Positions 25,903 through 35,344 of a stretch of 64,000 nucleotides of DNA are shown here, piece after piece. The first letter of the stretch is position 1; each line of letters opens with the position of its first letter. Where the stretch lies: the NCBI RefSeq assembly GCF_900143565.1, contig NZ_FREX01000002.1:613667-677666 (forward strand), written 5' to 3'. Origin of the DNA: Pseudovibrio sp. Alg231-02. Its GTDB lineage: Bacteria; Pseudomonadota; Alphaproteobacteria; Rhizobiales; Stappiaceae. The notes under the pieces are model-generated. The model did not search any database and was not told the origin of the DNA. It saw only the letters and a list, made by a program, of their open reading frames with translations. Both the position numbers and the translations under genes were made by a program.

Positions 25903-27849
25903 ATGCTGCAATTGACTTTCCCTGACAATTCCGTTCGCGAATATGACGTTGGTTCCACCGGAGCTGACGTTGCGGGGAGCATTTCTAAATCTCTCTTGAA
26001 GAAAGCTGTTGCCGTCGCGATTGACGGTGAGCTGCGCGATCTTTCTGATCCTATTCCAGCAAGTGCTGCGATTGAATTTGTTACTCGCGATGACCCTCGT
26101 GCGCTGGAATTGATCCGCCACGATGCGGCGCACGTGATGGCAGAAGCTGTGCAGGAGCTGTGGCCTGATACACAGGTTACAATTGGCCCTGTTATCGAGA
26201 ACGGTTTTTATTACGACTTTAAGCGTGAAACGCCGTTCACACCTGAAGATCTGCCAAAAATCGAAAAGAAGATGCAGCAGATCATTCAGCGCAACGCGAA
26301 GTTCACCAAGGAAACCTGGAGCCGCGATGAAGCGAAGGAACACTTTGCTTCCAAGGGCGAAGATTACAAGGTTGAGCTTGTTGATGCGATTCCTGAAGAT
26401 CAAACCGTTAAGATCTATAAGCAGGGTGATTGGCTGGATCTCTGCCGTGGTCCGCATATGGCATCCACTGGCCAGGTTGGTCAGGCATTCAAGTTGATGA
26501 CTGTTGCTGGTGCTTACTGGCGCGGCGATTCTAACAATGAAATGCTGACCCGTATCTACGGTACTGCATGGTCCAATGAGAAAGATCTGAAAGCTTACCT
26601 CCATATGCTTGAGGAAGCTGAGAAGCGCGACCACCGTAAGCTTGGCCGTGAAATGGATCTGTACCACTTCCAGGAGGAAGGTCCGGGTGTTGTCTTCTGG
26701 CATCACAAGGGCTGGCAGTTGTTCCAGAACCTGACCAACTACATGCGTCGTCGTCTTGCTGATGACTATCAGGAAGTGAATGCACCTCAGATTCTGGATA
26801 AGTCGCTCTGGGAAACCTCCGGTCACTGGGAATGGTACCGCGAGAACATGTTTGCGACTGAGACCGAAGACCACCGTGTCTTTGCGATTAAGCCGATGAA
26901 CTGTCCTGGTCACGTCCAGATCTTCAAGCACGGCCTGAAATCCTATCGTGATCTGCCTCTGCGTATGGCTGAGTTCGGTGCTGTTTCCCGCTATGAGCCA
27001 TCTGGTGCGTTGCATGGCCTGATGCGCGTTCGCGCGTTTACGCAGGATGATGCGCATGTGTTCTGTACTGAAGAACAGATGGCTGCGGAATGCCACAAGA
27101 TCAACGACCTGATTATGTCCGTCTACAAGGACTTCGGGTTTGAAGAGATTGTTGTGAAGCTTTCAACCCGTCCTGAAAAGCGTGTTGGTTCTGATGAAGT
27201 CTGGGATCACGCTGAAGCAGTGATGGGGGAAGTGCTGAAGGAGATCGAAGCGAACTCTGGCGGCAAGATCAAGACAGGTATTCTTGAGGGCGAGGGTGCG
27301 TTCTACGGTCCTAAGTTTGAGTACACTCTGCGCGATGCGATTGGTCGTGAATGGCAGTGCGGTACCACTCAGGTAGACTTTACCTTGCCAGAGCGCTTTG
27401 GTGCGTTCTATGTCGACAGCGATGGCGAGAAGAAGCAGCCGGTGATGATCCACCGCGCGATCTGTGGTTCTCTGGAACGTTTCCTCGGCATCCTCATCGA
27501 GAACTTTGCTGGTCACTTCCCATTGTGGCTGACACCTCAGCACTTCGTTGTGGCAGCAATCACTTCTGATGCAGATGATTATGCGAAAGAAGTGCATGCA
27601 GCGCTGAAAAAAGCTGGTTTGCGCGGTGAGCTGGATCTTCGTAACGAGAAGATCAACTACAAGGTTCGCGAGCATTCTCATGCCAAGATCCCTGTGATTA
27701 TTGCGGTTGGTAAGCGTGAAGCAGAAGAGAAGACAGTGAGTATCCGTCGTCTTGGTTCGCGCAACCAAACATCAATGACATTGGATGAGGCGGTGGCAAG
27801 CCTTACTGATGAAGCAACAGCACCAGATCTGAAAGAGCAGGCTTCCTGA
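25903..27849 (+). CDS. thrS: Threonyl-tRNA synthetase
   Basis: Charges tRNA-Thr with threonine. The 648-residue protein has all parts: TGS domain (1-62), editing domain with [11 protein letters not shown] and the C..H pair near DLCRGPHM, class II catalytic core with motif 2 ([23 protein letters not shown]), motif 3 ([17 protein letters not shown]) and the anticodon-binding domain at the end. ATG 25903 is used, with CGGAG seven bases upstream; a start ten codons earlier is less likely. It ends in a strong terminator at 27875-27910. Confidence 0.98.
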   Translation: MLQLTFPDNSVREYDVGSTGADVAGSISKSLLKKAVAVAIDGELRDLSDPIPASAAIEFVTRDDPRALELIRHDAAHVMAEAVQELWPDTQVTIGPVIENGFYYDFKRETPFTPEDLPKIEKKMQQIIQRNAKFTKETWSRDEAKEHFASKGEDYKVELVDAIPEDQTVKIYKQGDWLDLCRGPHMASTGQVGQAFKLMTVAGAYWRGDSNNEMLTRIYGTAWSNEKDLKAYLHMLEEAEKRDHRKLGREMDLYHFQEEGPGVVFWHHKGWQLFQNLTNYMRRRLADDYQEVNAPQILDKSLWETSGHWEWYRENMFATETEDHRVFAIKPMNCPGHVQIFKHGLKSYRDLPLRMAEFGAVSRYEPSGALHGLMRVRAFTQDDAHVFCTEEQMAAECHKINDLIMSVYKDFGFEEIVVKLSTRPEKRVGSDEVWDHAEAVMGEVLKEIEANSGGKIKTGILEGEGAFYGPKFEYTLRDAIGREWQCGTTQVDFTLPERFGAFYVDSDGEKKQPVMIHRAICGSLERFLGILIENFAGHFPLWLTPQHFVVAAITSDADDYAKEVHAALKKAGLRGELDLRNEKINYKVREHSHAKIPVIIAVGKREAEEKTVSIRRLGSRNQTSMTLDEAVASLTDEATAPDLKEQAS

Positions 27850-27874
27850 TCTTTATAGACTGAGTGAAATTTTG

Positions 27875-27910
27875 AAGGCTGGCCGCAGGTTTCTGTTGCC
27901 AGCCTTTTTC
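27875..27910 (+). terminator. Intrinsic terminator of thrS
   Basis: Perfect 9-pair stem AAGGCTGGC (27875-27883) with GCCAGCCTT (27898-27906) followed by TTTTTC. Confidence 0.9.
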
Positions 27911-28003
27911 TTTTTGGCCTCACTGTCGCCTAAACTTCACGTAAGTTTGCGAAAGCTTACAAAACCGGCTCAGATGAAATGAGTTATGTGAAGTGAGGAT
28001 GTC

Positions 28004-28855
28004 GTGAACCACGCGGATTTAAGCTACGCCAATAGTACTCATCCCATATTGAAGCGATGGCTTATTCGCAGCATCGAAGGGCTCTCTGGTAAGCGAGCGC
28101 TGTTGGGCCTCTATGAGGAGTGGCGGGCTGGTTTTTGCGTTTCTGATCAGGCGCTCTGGCGTGATCTGCTGGATCAGATTGACCTACGTGTGGAATGTAC
28201 CGGAAACGACTGGCCGCCCGCTGATCTGGATGGGAAGCCGCTGGTGCTGATTGCGAACCATCCCTATGGCATTGCAGATGGAATCGCGATTCTTTCGCTT
28301 GCTGAGCAGCTCAATCGTCCTTACCGCGTGCTGATCAATAATGAGCTGTTGAAGGTGCCTGAAATCAGGCCTTTCGCTTTGCCAGTAGACTTTGAAGAAA
28401 CCGAAGAGGCTTTGCGCACCAATTTGAAAACACGGCAGGAAGCGCTGAGATTGCTGCGGGAAGGGGTGACGATCGTGATCTTTCCCGGTGGTGGTGTTGC
28501 GACAGCTGCTAAGCCATTTGGCAGGGCAGAAGAGCTGCCTTGGAAGACGTTCAGTGCCAAGCTCATTCGAAGTGCGCGAGCAACGGTGTTGCCGGTTTAT
28601 TTTGAGGGCCAGAACTCGGCGTTGTTCCACATGGTCAGTCGCATTTCCCTGAGTTTACGATTGTCGCTTCTGATAAGCGAGTTCAAGAGCATTCTGGGGC
28701 AAACCATTCTCGCGCGGATTGGCTCTCCTATTGCCTTTGAGGTTTTAGAGGGATGCGAGAGCCAGAGAGAAATGATGGATGAGCTTCAGGCAACTGTTAT
28801 GAACTTGCGGGATGGCGTTGAGGCGCCAAAGGGGGAAACCTTTTTTCTCCCGTAG
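28004..28855 (+). CDS. Lysophospholipid acyltransferase-like protein
   Basis: A 283-residue PlsC-type acyltransferase domain protein. The catalytic His and Asp appear in LIANHPYGIADG and the acyl-acceptor motif in TIVIFPGGGVAT, followed by a VLPVYFEG strand. This form (His with five residues to Asp) is the hemolysin-like branch that may make ornithine or other acyl-lipids as well as phosphatidate. Start GTG 28004 has GAGGATGTC upstream. No hydrophobic anchor is evident; probably a peripheral membrane enzyme. Confidence 0.85.
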   Translation: MNHADLSYANSTHPILKRWLIRSIEGLSGKRALLGLYEEWRAGFCVSDQALWRDLLDQIDLRVECTGNDWPPADLDGKPLVLIANHPYGIADGIAILSLAEQLNRPYRVLINNELLKVPEIRPFALPVDFEETEEALRTNLKTRQEALRLLREGVTIVIFPGGGVATAAKPFGRAEELPWKTFSAKLIRSARATVLPVYFEGQNSALFHMVSRISLSLRLSLLISEFKSILGQTILARIGSPIAFEVLEGCESQREMMDELQATVMNLRDGVEAPKGETFFLP

Positions 28856-28887
28856 GGCCTCCTCCTTAGAGCCGGCGTGAGCCAAAA

Positions 28888-28909
28888 AAGGCGCCGAGTG
28901 AGGCGCCTT
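28888..28909 (-). terminator. Intrinsic terminator of the repeat-domain protein gene
   Basis: Perfect 8-pair stem AAGGCGCC/GGCGCCTT with loop of six; on the minus strand a six-T run follows. It lies 26 bases past the stop of the minus-strand gene and also may stop the convergent acyltransferase transcript. Confidence 0.85.
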
Positions 28910-28934
28910 GGTCATTCTTGATCTTGTGCAAGCC

Positions 28935-30020
28935 TTACAGAGGGTTTTCTGCGAGTACTTCCACTTCCACGTTGTTTACGCTTGGATTGACCGTGAACTC
29001 TTCGCGATACATCTCACCGTTGTTGCGCGCCATAACCGTATAGGTTCCGGCTGCTAGGGTGAGATCAAGGAACGCACCATTGCCGCTTGCAACTGTGTCG
29101 CCGCCTGGAGAGAGGATCGTCCAAGACGTGTTGGCCAAAGATGTCTTGTTTTTAGCGCTTACCAGCTTCAGCGTGATGTTGCCCGCCTGATGGTAAAGGG
29201 TTGCTTCGGTCAGCTTGCCTGCCTGGACGTGAATATCTGCGCGTACGACAGCGTTGACATCGCCGTAGCGGCTTTCAACATGGTAGGTGCCTGCGCTCAC
29301 TGGAACCAGCTCGCCCGGCTTGATGCCAGATGCAATGAGACCGCGGTTACCTGTGGTGTCGTAAGTCATATCGTAGATGTTAAAGCGCACATCTTTGCGT
29401 GGCATCTGCTGATCGTTGCCCAGAGCAGCGTCCAGACGAATACCACCTGCGTTCAGGATGATTGTTCCTGTCTTCACACCGCTTTTAAGTTCATAGCGCG
29501 TGGTTGCAGTGACTTTGCCAAAAGAGGTGTGAACGAGGTAAGTACCCGGATCGAGGCGGAATTCTGCGTCCTGATCTTGAGAGGACGCGACCATGGTCAA
29601 AGATCCATCATCATTTTCTTTTGAAGAGTAGACGCGCCATTTCAGGCCGCGTGTGAGGTTTGGTGTTCCCTCAGCCAGCTTTGCTACCAGATAAAGGACA
29701 GGCTGTGCGCCGACAGGTGCCTGCTCTGCGCCTACAGATGGGGGAGCGTACGGTAAGAAGCTCGTACCCATTGTTGGTGCAAGGGATTGTCCCTGATAAC
29801 CGCTGAGCGGGTCATAGCTGATAGGAGGTGCGATGGTCTTGTCTGGCTTTGCGCCCAAGTCCAGCACTTCTTTAGAGAATGGCAAAGCAGGTTTGGAAAC
29901 AGGAATAGGACCTGCAGCCTGAGCGGCGTTTCCAAGCAAGGCCAATCCAGCACAAAATGCTGTGGCGGTTGCTGCGCGTTGTAGCGCTTTGCTGAACGTC
30001 GATATCCGCTCTAACTTCAC
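28935..30020 (-). CDS. Secreted protein with three Ig-like/carboxypeptidase-regulatory-like repeats
   Basis: A 361-residue protein with an N-terminal signal peptide (about 35 residues, ending AAQAA). After a proline-rich linker come three beta-sandwich repeats of about 80 residues, each with a sequence like RLDPGTYLVHTSFGKVTA, VSAGTYHVESRYGDVNAV and TLAAGTYTVMARNNGEMYRE. Such GTYxV repeats occur in carboxypeptidase regulatory-like (transthyretin-like) folds. It is known in alphaproteobacteria as a hypothetical exported protein; function is unknown. No membrane anchor other than the signal. Confidence 0.8.
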   Translation of the reverse strand: MKLERISTFSKALQRAATATAFCAGLALLGNAAQAAGPIPVSKPALPFSKEVLDLGAKPDKTIAPPISYDPLSGYQGQSLAPTMGTSFLPYAPPSVGAEQAPVGAQPVLYLVAKLAEGTPNLTRGLKWRVYSSKENDDGSLTMVASSQDQDAEFRLDPGTYLVHTSFGKVTATTRYELKSGVKTGTIILNAGGIRLDAALGNDQQMPRKDVRFNIYDMTYDTTGNRGLIASGIKPGELVPVSAGTYHVESRYGDVNAVVRADIHVQAGKLTEATLYHQAGNITLKLVSAKNKTSLANTSWTILSPGGDTVASGNGAFLDLTLAAGTYTVMARNNGEMYREEFTVNPSVNNVEVEVLAENPL

Positions 30021-30279
30021 GTGTGCTCTCGCTACTACTTCAGAAAGTGTTACCCGTGTGCGACAGTAAATACAAAACCGACACCCGATCGAGTGAAATC
30101 AGATTACAGTGACAAACTGTGATTTGGAAGTGTTTTATAAATTTTTACTAAGTGGGTTGGGGATTGGTAGTCAATGTGGCAAGAATGGGGCAAGACCATC
30201 CTTTAATTGACACAGTTGATATTCTGTATAGGACTATTGCGTAGCTTTAATCGTTGAAATCCTGAAAAGAATCGAGACC

Positions 30280-30885
30280 GTGGAAACTAAAGACCTTCCA
30301 GAACTGAAGAGTTTTCTCAAAACTCGTCGCTCCCATCTCGCTGCAACACTCGTGCACCCTGGTCCCAATCAAGCACAAATTTCAGAGCTTCTTGAGATAG
30401 CCTGCCGTGTTCCAGATCACGGAAAAATTTCTCCTTGGCGGTTTATTATCTATGACAATTCACAGGCTGACCCTATCGGTCTAAAGCTTGCTGAAATTGC
30501 AGAAAAACGTCAGGGCTCGCTTGGTGAGAACACCAAGGCAATGGAGCTGGAGCGTTTCAAGCGTGCGCCGTTGGTTATTGGCGTTCTGTCTTCTCCAAAC
30601 CGGGAACATAAAGTTCCGGTCTGGGAGCAGGAGCTTGCTGTTGGGGCGGTTTGTGTCTCGCTCCTTAATGCCTGCTTTTCAATGGGTTTTGCAGGCCAGT
30701 GGCTCTCTGAGTGGTATGCTTTTGATGATGAGGCAGCTGCCTATCTTGGTGCTCGTGATGGGGAGCGGTTTGCAGGCTTCATTCATATCGGAAGCGCTAG
30801 CATTGTTCCGAGTGAGCGTCCTCGGCCTGATGTTGCCCGATTGACTGAATATTTTGAAAGTTCTCTTTCCGGTGTTGATGCGTAG
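30280..30885 (+). CDS. Nitroreductase family protein
   Basis: A 201-residue FMN-dependent NAD(P)H oxidoreductase. It begins with the FMN-phosphate-binding RRSHLAATLV region, has CRVPDHGKISPWRFIIYD (about residues 45-62), the mid-chain GAVCVSLLNACFSMGFAGQWLS and the C-terminal GFIHIGSASIVPSERPRP. It resembles YdjA-type nitroreductases. Start GTG 30280. It precedes an FMN-binding flavin-reductase-like gene by 16 bases; the pair may work on the same substrate or share FMN. Confidence 0.9.
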   Translation: METKDLPELKSFLKTRRSHLAATLVHPGPNQAQISELLEIACRVPDHGKISPWRFIIYDNSQADPIGLKLAEIAEKRQGSLGENTKAMELERFKRAPLVIGVLSSPNREHKVPVWEQELAVGAVCVSLLNACFSMGFAGQWLSEWYAFDDEAAAYLGARDGERFAGFIHIGSASIVPSERPRPDVARLTEYFESSLSGVDA

Positions 30886-30901
30886 GAGTTGAGGCAAGTA
30901 T

Positions 30902-31513
30902 ATGTTTTATGAAGCGAATAAGCCGCATGGATTACCTCACAATCCATTCAAGGCTGTTGTTGCACCTCGTCCGATTGGTTGGGTTTCTACCGTCTCTAAA
31001 GACGGTGTGCGCAATTTGGCTCCTTACAGTTTTTTCAATGCAGTGTGTGATACACCGCCGATGGTTGTGATTGGTTCCAGCGGTTACAAAGACTCTGTCC
31101 GCAACATCGAAGAAACTGGCGAGTTTGTCTGCAACCAGGCCACATTGGACCTTGCAGATGCGATGAACCTGTCCTCTGCAATGGTTGGTACTGATGTTGA
31201 TGAGTTCGAGCTTTCCGGATTAACGGCGGAGCCATCCAAATTGATCAAGGCTCCGCGCGTTTTAGAGGCAAAAACTGCGTTGGAATGTAAGCTGGTTAAT
31301 GTGCAGCGTCTGATCGATATTGACGGAAATGAGACCAACAGCTGGCTTATACTGGGTCAGGTTGTTGGTGTGCATATCGACGAGAGTGTGCTTGATAACG
31401 GCTTGCTCAATGTGGCGAAAATGAAGCCTTTGGCCCGGTTGGGTTACATGGATTACTCGGTGGTTGATTCTGTATTTCAGATGGACCGGCCAGCTCTTCC
31501 AGAAAAAGCATGA
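30902..31513 (+). CDS. Flavin reductase-like FMN-binding protein
   Basis: A 203-residue protein of the flavin reductase-like/DIM6-NTAB family, a split beta-barrel that binds FMN. Motifs PFKAVVAPRPIGWVST (about residues 19-34) and NLAPYSFFNAVCDTPPMVVIG are typical, with EFVCNQATLDLADAMN after them. Close relatives reduce flavins or are of unknown function. It follows the nitroreductase gene by 16 bases and ends in a terminator at 31518-31540, so the two form a small operon. Confidence 0.92.
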   Translation: MFYEANKPHGLPHNPFKAVVAPRPIGWVSTVSKDGVRNLAPYSFFNAVCDTPPMVVIGSSGYKDSVRNIEETGEFVCNQATLDLADAMNLSSAMVGTDVDEFELSGLTAEPSKLIKAPRVLEAKTALECKLVNVQRLIDIDGNETNSWLILGQVVGVHIDESVLDNGLLNVAKMKPLARLGYMDYSVVDSVFQMDRPALPEKA

Positions 31514-31517
31514 TGGC

Positions 31518-31540
31518 GGGCGCTCAGGCGCCCCTTTTCT
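31518..31540 (+). terminator. Intrinsic terminator of the nitroreductase/flavin reductase pair
   Basis: Six-pair GC stem GGGCGC (31518-31523) with GCGCCC (31528-31533), loop TCAG, then CTTTTCTT. Confidence 0.85.
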
Positions 31541-32226
31541 TATCTCGAAAATACCTGTTGTATCTGATGCGCGTCTTCAGGCGTGTTTGCGTTCATGCCG
31601 GTAAAGCCGAGTGCTACTGATTTTTCCAGATCCTCAGGTGCTGCCGTTGGTGCTGTATCCAGAGCAATCAGGTGAGCCGATTTTGCAGCAAACAGGCATT
31701 GTGTTTGTGCATATTGAAACGGCGGCAACAAATCACCGTTTTCATCTCTGGACTGTTTTGCATCCAGTGCCTCTTTCAACGCCTCTTCATTCCATGCCAG
31801 TGTGGTTAGGCGTGGGCTGGTGTTGGAGAGGTTCATGAGGTTGTGAAACGCTGCGGGATATCTGCCAAGTTCAGGAATGATCTTCACTGTGCAGTCTTGC
31901 AATGCGTGTTTGGCTTCAAGGACAGAAAGTATCGCGTGCAAACGTTCAATATCAGCGCGCGATTTGATGAAGGTTGGAACGACGCCTCTTGGCTTCACAT
32001 GAGCATAGGGCTTGAGCGTTGAGAGGATCGTGTTCTCTGATGGTTCGTTCAGTGTGAGATAAAGGCCGTGGTGTTTGCCCAGCTCTGCCAGAGTGTTTGG
32101 CGAGCCATAAGGCTCGAACTCGCTGACGGGCTTTTCTGGCAAGATGGCGAGTGATACATTCCTCAGAGCTTTCAGCTCTTCTGTGTTTTCGAATGTTGAG
32201 GCCATCACGCTCAGCAGGCAGTTCAT
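31540..32226 (-). CDS. CitE-like HpcH/HpaI aldolase family protein (divergent)
   Basis: A 228-residue protein related to the citrate-lyase beta-subunit/HpcH-HpaI TIM-barrel group: YLTLNEPSEN, VKPRGVVPTFIKSRADIERLHAILSVLEAKHALQDCTVKIIPELGRYPAAF and a terminal FTGMNANTPEDAHQIQQVF resembling the GFxGKxxIHPxQ end of CitE proteins. The usual glutamate and aspartate metal ligands are only partly kept, so catalysis is doubtful. ATG 32226 has GGAG seven bases upstream. Substrate would be a CoA thioester if active. Stands alone, convergent with the flavin reductase gene. Confidence 0.7.
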   Translation of the reverse strand: MNCLLSVMASTFENTEELKALRNVSLAILPEKPVSEFEPYGSPNTLAELGKHHGLYLTLNEPSENTILSTLKPYAHVKPRGVVPTFIKSRADIERLHAILSVLEAKHALQDCTVKIIPELGRYPAAFHNLMNLSNTSPRLTTLAWNEEALKEALDAKQSRDENGDLLPPFQYAQTQCLFAAKSAHLIALDTAPTAAPEDLEKSVALGFTGMNANTPEDAHQIQQVFSR

Positions 32227-32410
32227 TGCTTTTCTCCGAATCCAATCAGAAATTGAATTGTAATGCATAATTCGTAGAGAACAGGATAGGCGAAAAATCT
32301 GTTTTAACTCAAATAACTCAGTGATTTCAGTAGGGTAAAATTAAAATTTAACTATTTATTAACTAATATTAAGAGATATTAACTAGTGGTATTATAGGGG
32401 GCAGATTCTC

Positions 32411-33373
32411 GTGAAGGTTGCAGGCGATCCTTCCATTGCAGGGCGTATTGAATCGGCTTTTCAAAAGGCCAGTTCCAAAACAGGTACGTCTTTTGACTTT
32501 CTGCTGCAAGCGGCTGCCCGTGAATCTTCCTTTGACCCAAACGCCAAAGCTAAAACCTCCTCTGCCTCGGGGCTTTTTCAATTCATCGAGTCCACCTGGC
32601 TTGAGACGCTCAAGAAAAATGGCGAGGAATTGGGCTTGCAAGACTATGCGCAGCACATTCGTGTTGATGCAAATGGTAAGTACCGCGTCGACAACAAGCA
32701 CCTGAAGCAACAGCTTCTGGATCTGCGTTATGACCCTGATATCTCTTCGCTTGTTGCCGGTGCTTTGGCAAAAGACAACGCCTCTGGACTTTCTTCAAAT
32801 CTGGGGCGGGACCCGTCCGCTGGTGAGCTGTATCTTGCGCATTTTCTTGGGGTGAATGGTAGTCTACGGCTTTTGAATGCTGCTCAGGACCGACCAGAGC
32901 ACCCGGCTGCGGACCTGTTTCCGCTACAAGCGCGGTCCAATAAGGCTGTATTTTACAACAAGGATGGGCAGGCGCGGACCGTCAGCGATGTGCATGACCG
33001 CCTGGTTGGTCGCTTTAATGATACGATTGCTGGTTCAGATCGTCCGGCAGTTGGTGTGCGTAGGGGGCCTATCACTAAGCCGATTGACAGCCACCGCGTT
33101 GAAAGTCGCATTCTGACAGCATGGCGTGCGACGACGGTTGATAAAGATGAGGCTCCTTTTCAGTCCCTGTTTCGGACTGATGAAGCGGCAGCATTAACTG
33201 CGTCCAAAGCTGTGAGTGAGACGAAGCGATCCGGTGTTGAGGTTCAGGAATCAATCAGCCAACAGTTTGTTGCGCCAAAGCCAATCGCGAGACCATCTGG
33301 TGCACCTTTGGACCTGACCAAATTTCTTGCACCGTCCCAAGCAAATGGAAAGTCCTTAAGTAAGAAGGTCTAG
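32411..33373 (+). CDS. Lytic transglycosylase (SLT domain) protein
   Basis: A 320-residue protein whose first 170 residues form an SLT/goose-lysozyme-type fold: LLQAAARESSFDPNAKAKTSSASGLFQFIESTWL holds the catalytic Glu (about 39) and the following SASGLFQF motif. It would cleave peptidoglycan between MurNAc and GlcNAc. There is no clear signal peptide at GTG 32411, unusual for a periplasmic enzyme; flagellum- or secretion-associated transglycosylases without Sec signals are known. The C-terminal 150 residues look disordered. The start could also be further in, but the SLT domain begins near residue 15. Confidence 0.85.
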   Translation: MKVAGDPSIAGRIESAFQKASSKTGTSFDFLLQAAARESSFDPNAKAKTSSASGLFQFIESTWLETLKKNGEELGLQDYAQHIRVDANGKYRVDNKHLKQQLLDLRYDPDISSLVAGALAKDNASGLSSNLGRDPSAGELYLAHFLGVNGSLRLLNAAQDRPEHPAADLFPLQARSNKAVFYNKDGQARTVSDVHDRLVGRFNDTIAGSDRPAVGVRRGPITKPIDSHRVESRILTAWRATTVDKDEAPFQSLFRTDEAAALTASKAVSETKRSGVEVQESISQQFVAPKPIARPSGAPLDLTKFLAPSQANGKSLSKKV

Positions 33374-33518
33374 AACCTGTGACTTACAGGCGTTTCTTGC
33401 TGCTCTAATCTTTCAAAAAACAAGTTTTACGAGAAACTGCGGGTGCGGTGAACGAAGCCTTAATAATTATGATTAATTATTTCTACCCATAGTTGGTGGA
33501 TACAGGTTTCTGAGTGCC

Positions 33519-34658
33519 ATGATTATCAAGAGTTTTCTGAATTGGGTGCAGTATGCGCCAAGTGGAAGTCGCGCACAGGCGGCTGGTGCTTTGGTGCGTG
33601 CTTCGCTGTACTCTGAACTTGAAAGCTCTGAGTACAGCGAAGCAGAGGCAGCATTGACCTTCCTGCTTGATGATCGTGATGTTGCAGTTCGGATCGCCCT
33701 TGCAGAAGCTTTTGGCGCTGCAAAGATTGTTCCTTCTCATATCATTTCTGCTTTGCTCGTGGACGAAGATGAAGTTGCGCTGCCTTTGCTTTCTGGTGCG
33801 ACGACTATTCCAGAAGGTGAACTGGTGGATCTTGTTGCGACAGGCTCCACTCAGCGTTGTGTTGCAGTTGCCAGCCGGCCTGAAATTACGGTGGGTTTGT
33901 CTGCTGCTATCTGCGAAGTTGCTTGTGAAGAGGCCTGTGTTGCTTTGCTTGCAAATGAAAAGGCAGAGATTACACCCAACAGCATGGAACGTGTTGTTGC
34001 GCGGTTTGGCGAAAGCCGGGACGTGAAAGATGCTCTGATGTCTCGTGATGATGTTCCCTTGCAAATCAGACATATGATGCTGCGGCGTTACACTGAAGGT
34101 CTTGGGGATCATCCGCAGGTGCTTGGTGCAAGAAATATGCGTGCTCCTGAGCAACTGGTCGCTGATGCACAGGATCGCTCCACGATTTCACTGGCCTGGA
34201 GTGCTTCTGACAAAGAGCTGCACGGGCTTGTTGAACATCTGGTTGTTTCCGCTCAGATGACAAGCGTTCTTTTGCTTCGTTCAGCAGTAACCGGTTGCTT
34301 TAACTTGCTTACAAGCTCGTTGGCTCGTTTGTCTGATTATGAGGAGGATCAGGTGTTTGACGCATTGGCGACGCCATTTGGTGCTTCGCTGCGCCGTGTC
34401 TTGTCAGCTGCTGGCTTGCCTGATCGCACGCATGCGCTTTTCCAGGAGTGCATTGCCAGCTGGCAGCGGGTCGAAAACATGCAGATCGACCATTGGTCCA
34501 AGTCACGTATTGTGGCTGGTGATCTGATTGCGCTGGAAGATGAGCTTGGTATTGAGGATCTGGGAGATCTGCAAGACTTGTTGCATCGCCTCTCCAATGA
34601 GGCGGCGCGCGAAAGTGCACGTACTCGTGTTGCTGAAATGCTGAGCGACGTGGCTTAA
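33519..34658 (+). CDS. DUF2336 domain protein
   Basis: A 379-residue cytoplasmic helical-repeat protein matching DUF2336, common in alphaproteobacteria. The first part LLDDRDVAVRIALAEAFGAAKIVPSHIISALLVDED shows HEAT-like repeats, and further alpha-rich segments follow. Function is not established; some members are linked to flagellar or cell-cycle regulation. It is convergent with an Hpt-domain gene, and the two stops are about 21 bases apart. Confidence 0.85.
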   Translation: MIIKSFLNWVQYAPSGSRAQAAGALVRASLYSELESSEYSEAEAALTFLLDDRDVAVRIALAEAFGAAKIVPSHIISALLVDEDEVALPLLSGATTIPEGELVDLVATGSTQRCVAVASRPEITVGLSAAICEVACEEACVALLANEKAEITPNSMERVVARFGESRDVKDALMSRDDVPLQIRHMMLRRYTEGLGDHPQVLGARNMRAPEQLVADAQDRSTISLAWSASDKELHGLVEHLVVSAQMTSVLLLRSAVTGCFNLLTSSLARLSDYEEDQVFDALATPFGASLRRVLSAAGLPDRTHALFQECIASWQRVENMQIDHWSKSRIVAGDLIALEDELGIEDLGDLQDLLHRLSNEAARESARTRVAEMLSDVA

Positions 34659-34679
34659 GGTATTCAGCTTATTGCCTGA

Positions 34680-35222
34680 TTAGCTGTCGACGAGTTCTGT
34701 GAGCGGAGCGCTCGCTTCTTCCAGTCTTGTCACAAGCGCGACACCAAGCCGATTGGTTTCATCGCGGGCATCTTCAGAAATCATTGCATTGATTGCGCTT
34801 ACGTGTTGAGCGATGAGCTCTTTCGGGAAGCTCTCTTGTGTCTTGGCGGCGACCAGCAAGAGTGTCAGATTGTTTGCAACGCGGCCAACCAGTGGGAAGC
34901 CCAGAGTTTCCGCCTGGCCTTTGATATCGTGGGCGCAACGGAACAGTGCGTCGTAGGTTTCCCCTGTAAAATCAGCATTCTGTGCTGCCTGATTGGTCTC
35001 TTTCAGGCAATCGACTTCCGACCCCATCCAGCTTTCAAACTTGTCAGAGAGCTTTTCTATGGCTTCTTCAGCTGCTTTGACCGGGTCGAACTTGGCAGCT
35101 TCAATGGTCGACATCTTCCGGACTTTTTTGGAAAGGTCGTTTGGAACGCGGATGTGTTCCTGAGAAGATTTATCTGAACCAGTTAAAGAAGCCATTGTCC
35201 TGCGTAATTCCTGAGCCTGCAT
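34680..35222 (-). CDS. Stand-alone histidine phosphotransfer (Hpt) protein
   Basis: A 180-residue cytoplasmic protein with a single Hpt domain in its C-terminal two thirds; the phosphorylatable histidine is in FRCAHDIKGQAETLGF (about residue 94). It would relay phosphate between response-regulator receivers. ATG 35195 is an alternative start nine codons in. No kinase gene is adjacent. The pairing with the convergent DUF2336 gene is worth noting as a possible functional link. The N-terminal 60 residues have no motif I recognise. Confidence 0.82.
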   Translation of the reverse strand: MQAQELRRTMASLTGSDKSSQEHIRVPNDLSKKVRKMSTIEAAKFDPVKAAEEAIEKLSDKFESWMGSEVDCLKETNQAAQNADFTGETYDALFRCAHDIKGQAETLGFPLVGRVANNLTLLLVAAKTQESFPKELIAQHVSAINAMISEDARDETNRLGVALVTRLEEASAPLTELVDS

Positions 35223-35344
35223 TGCTGTAGGCGTGATTATATTTCGAATTCGAAATAATATCTAACTATTTTACGAGCAATTCCAACCCGAAGTTGTTTC
35301 TTCTAGCATATTTGGTTGTGATCATAGCATCAACTGGTTGTGTC

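Noticed and set aside
25864..27096. 410-residue open frame on the minus strand
   Set aside because: It lies wholly antisense to thrS, a highly conserved gene with full motifs; long antisense frames are common in such coding sequence.
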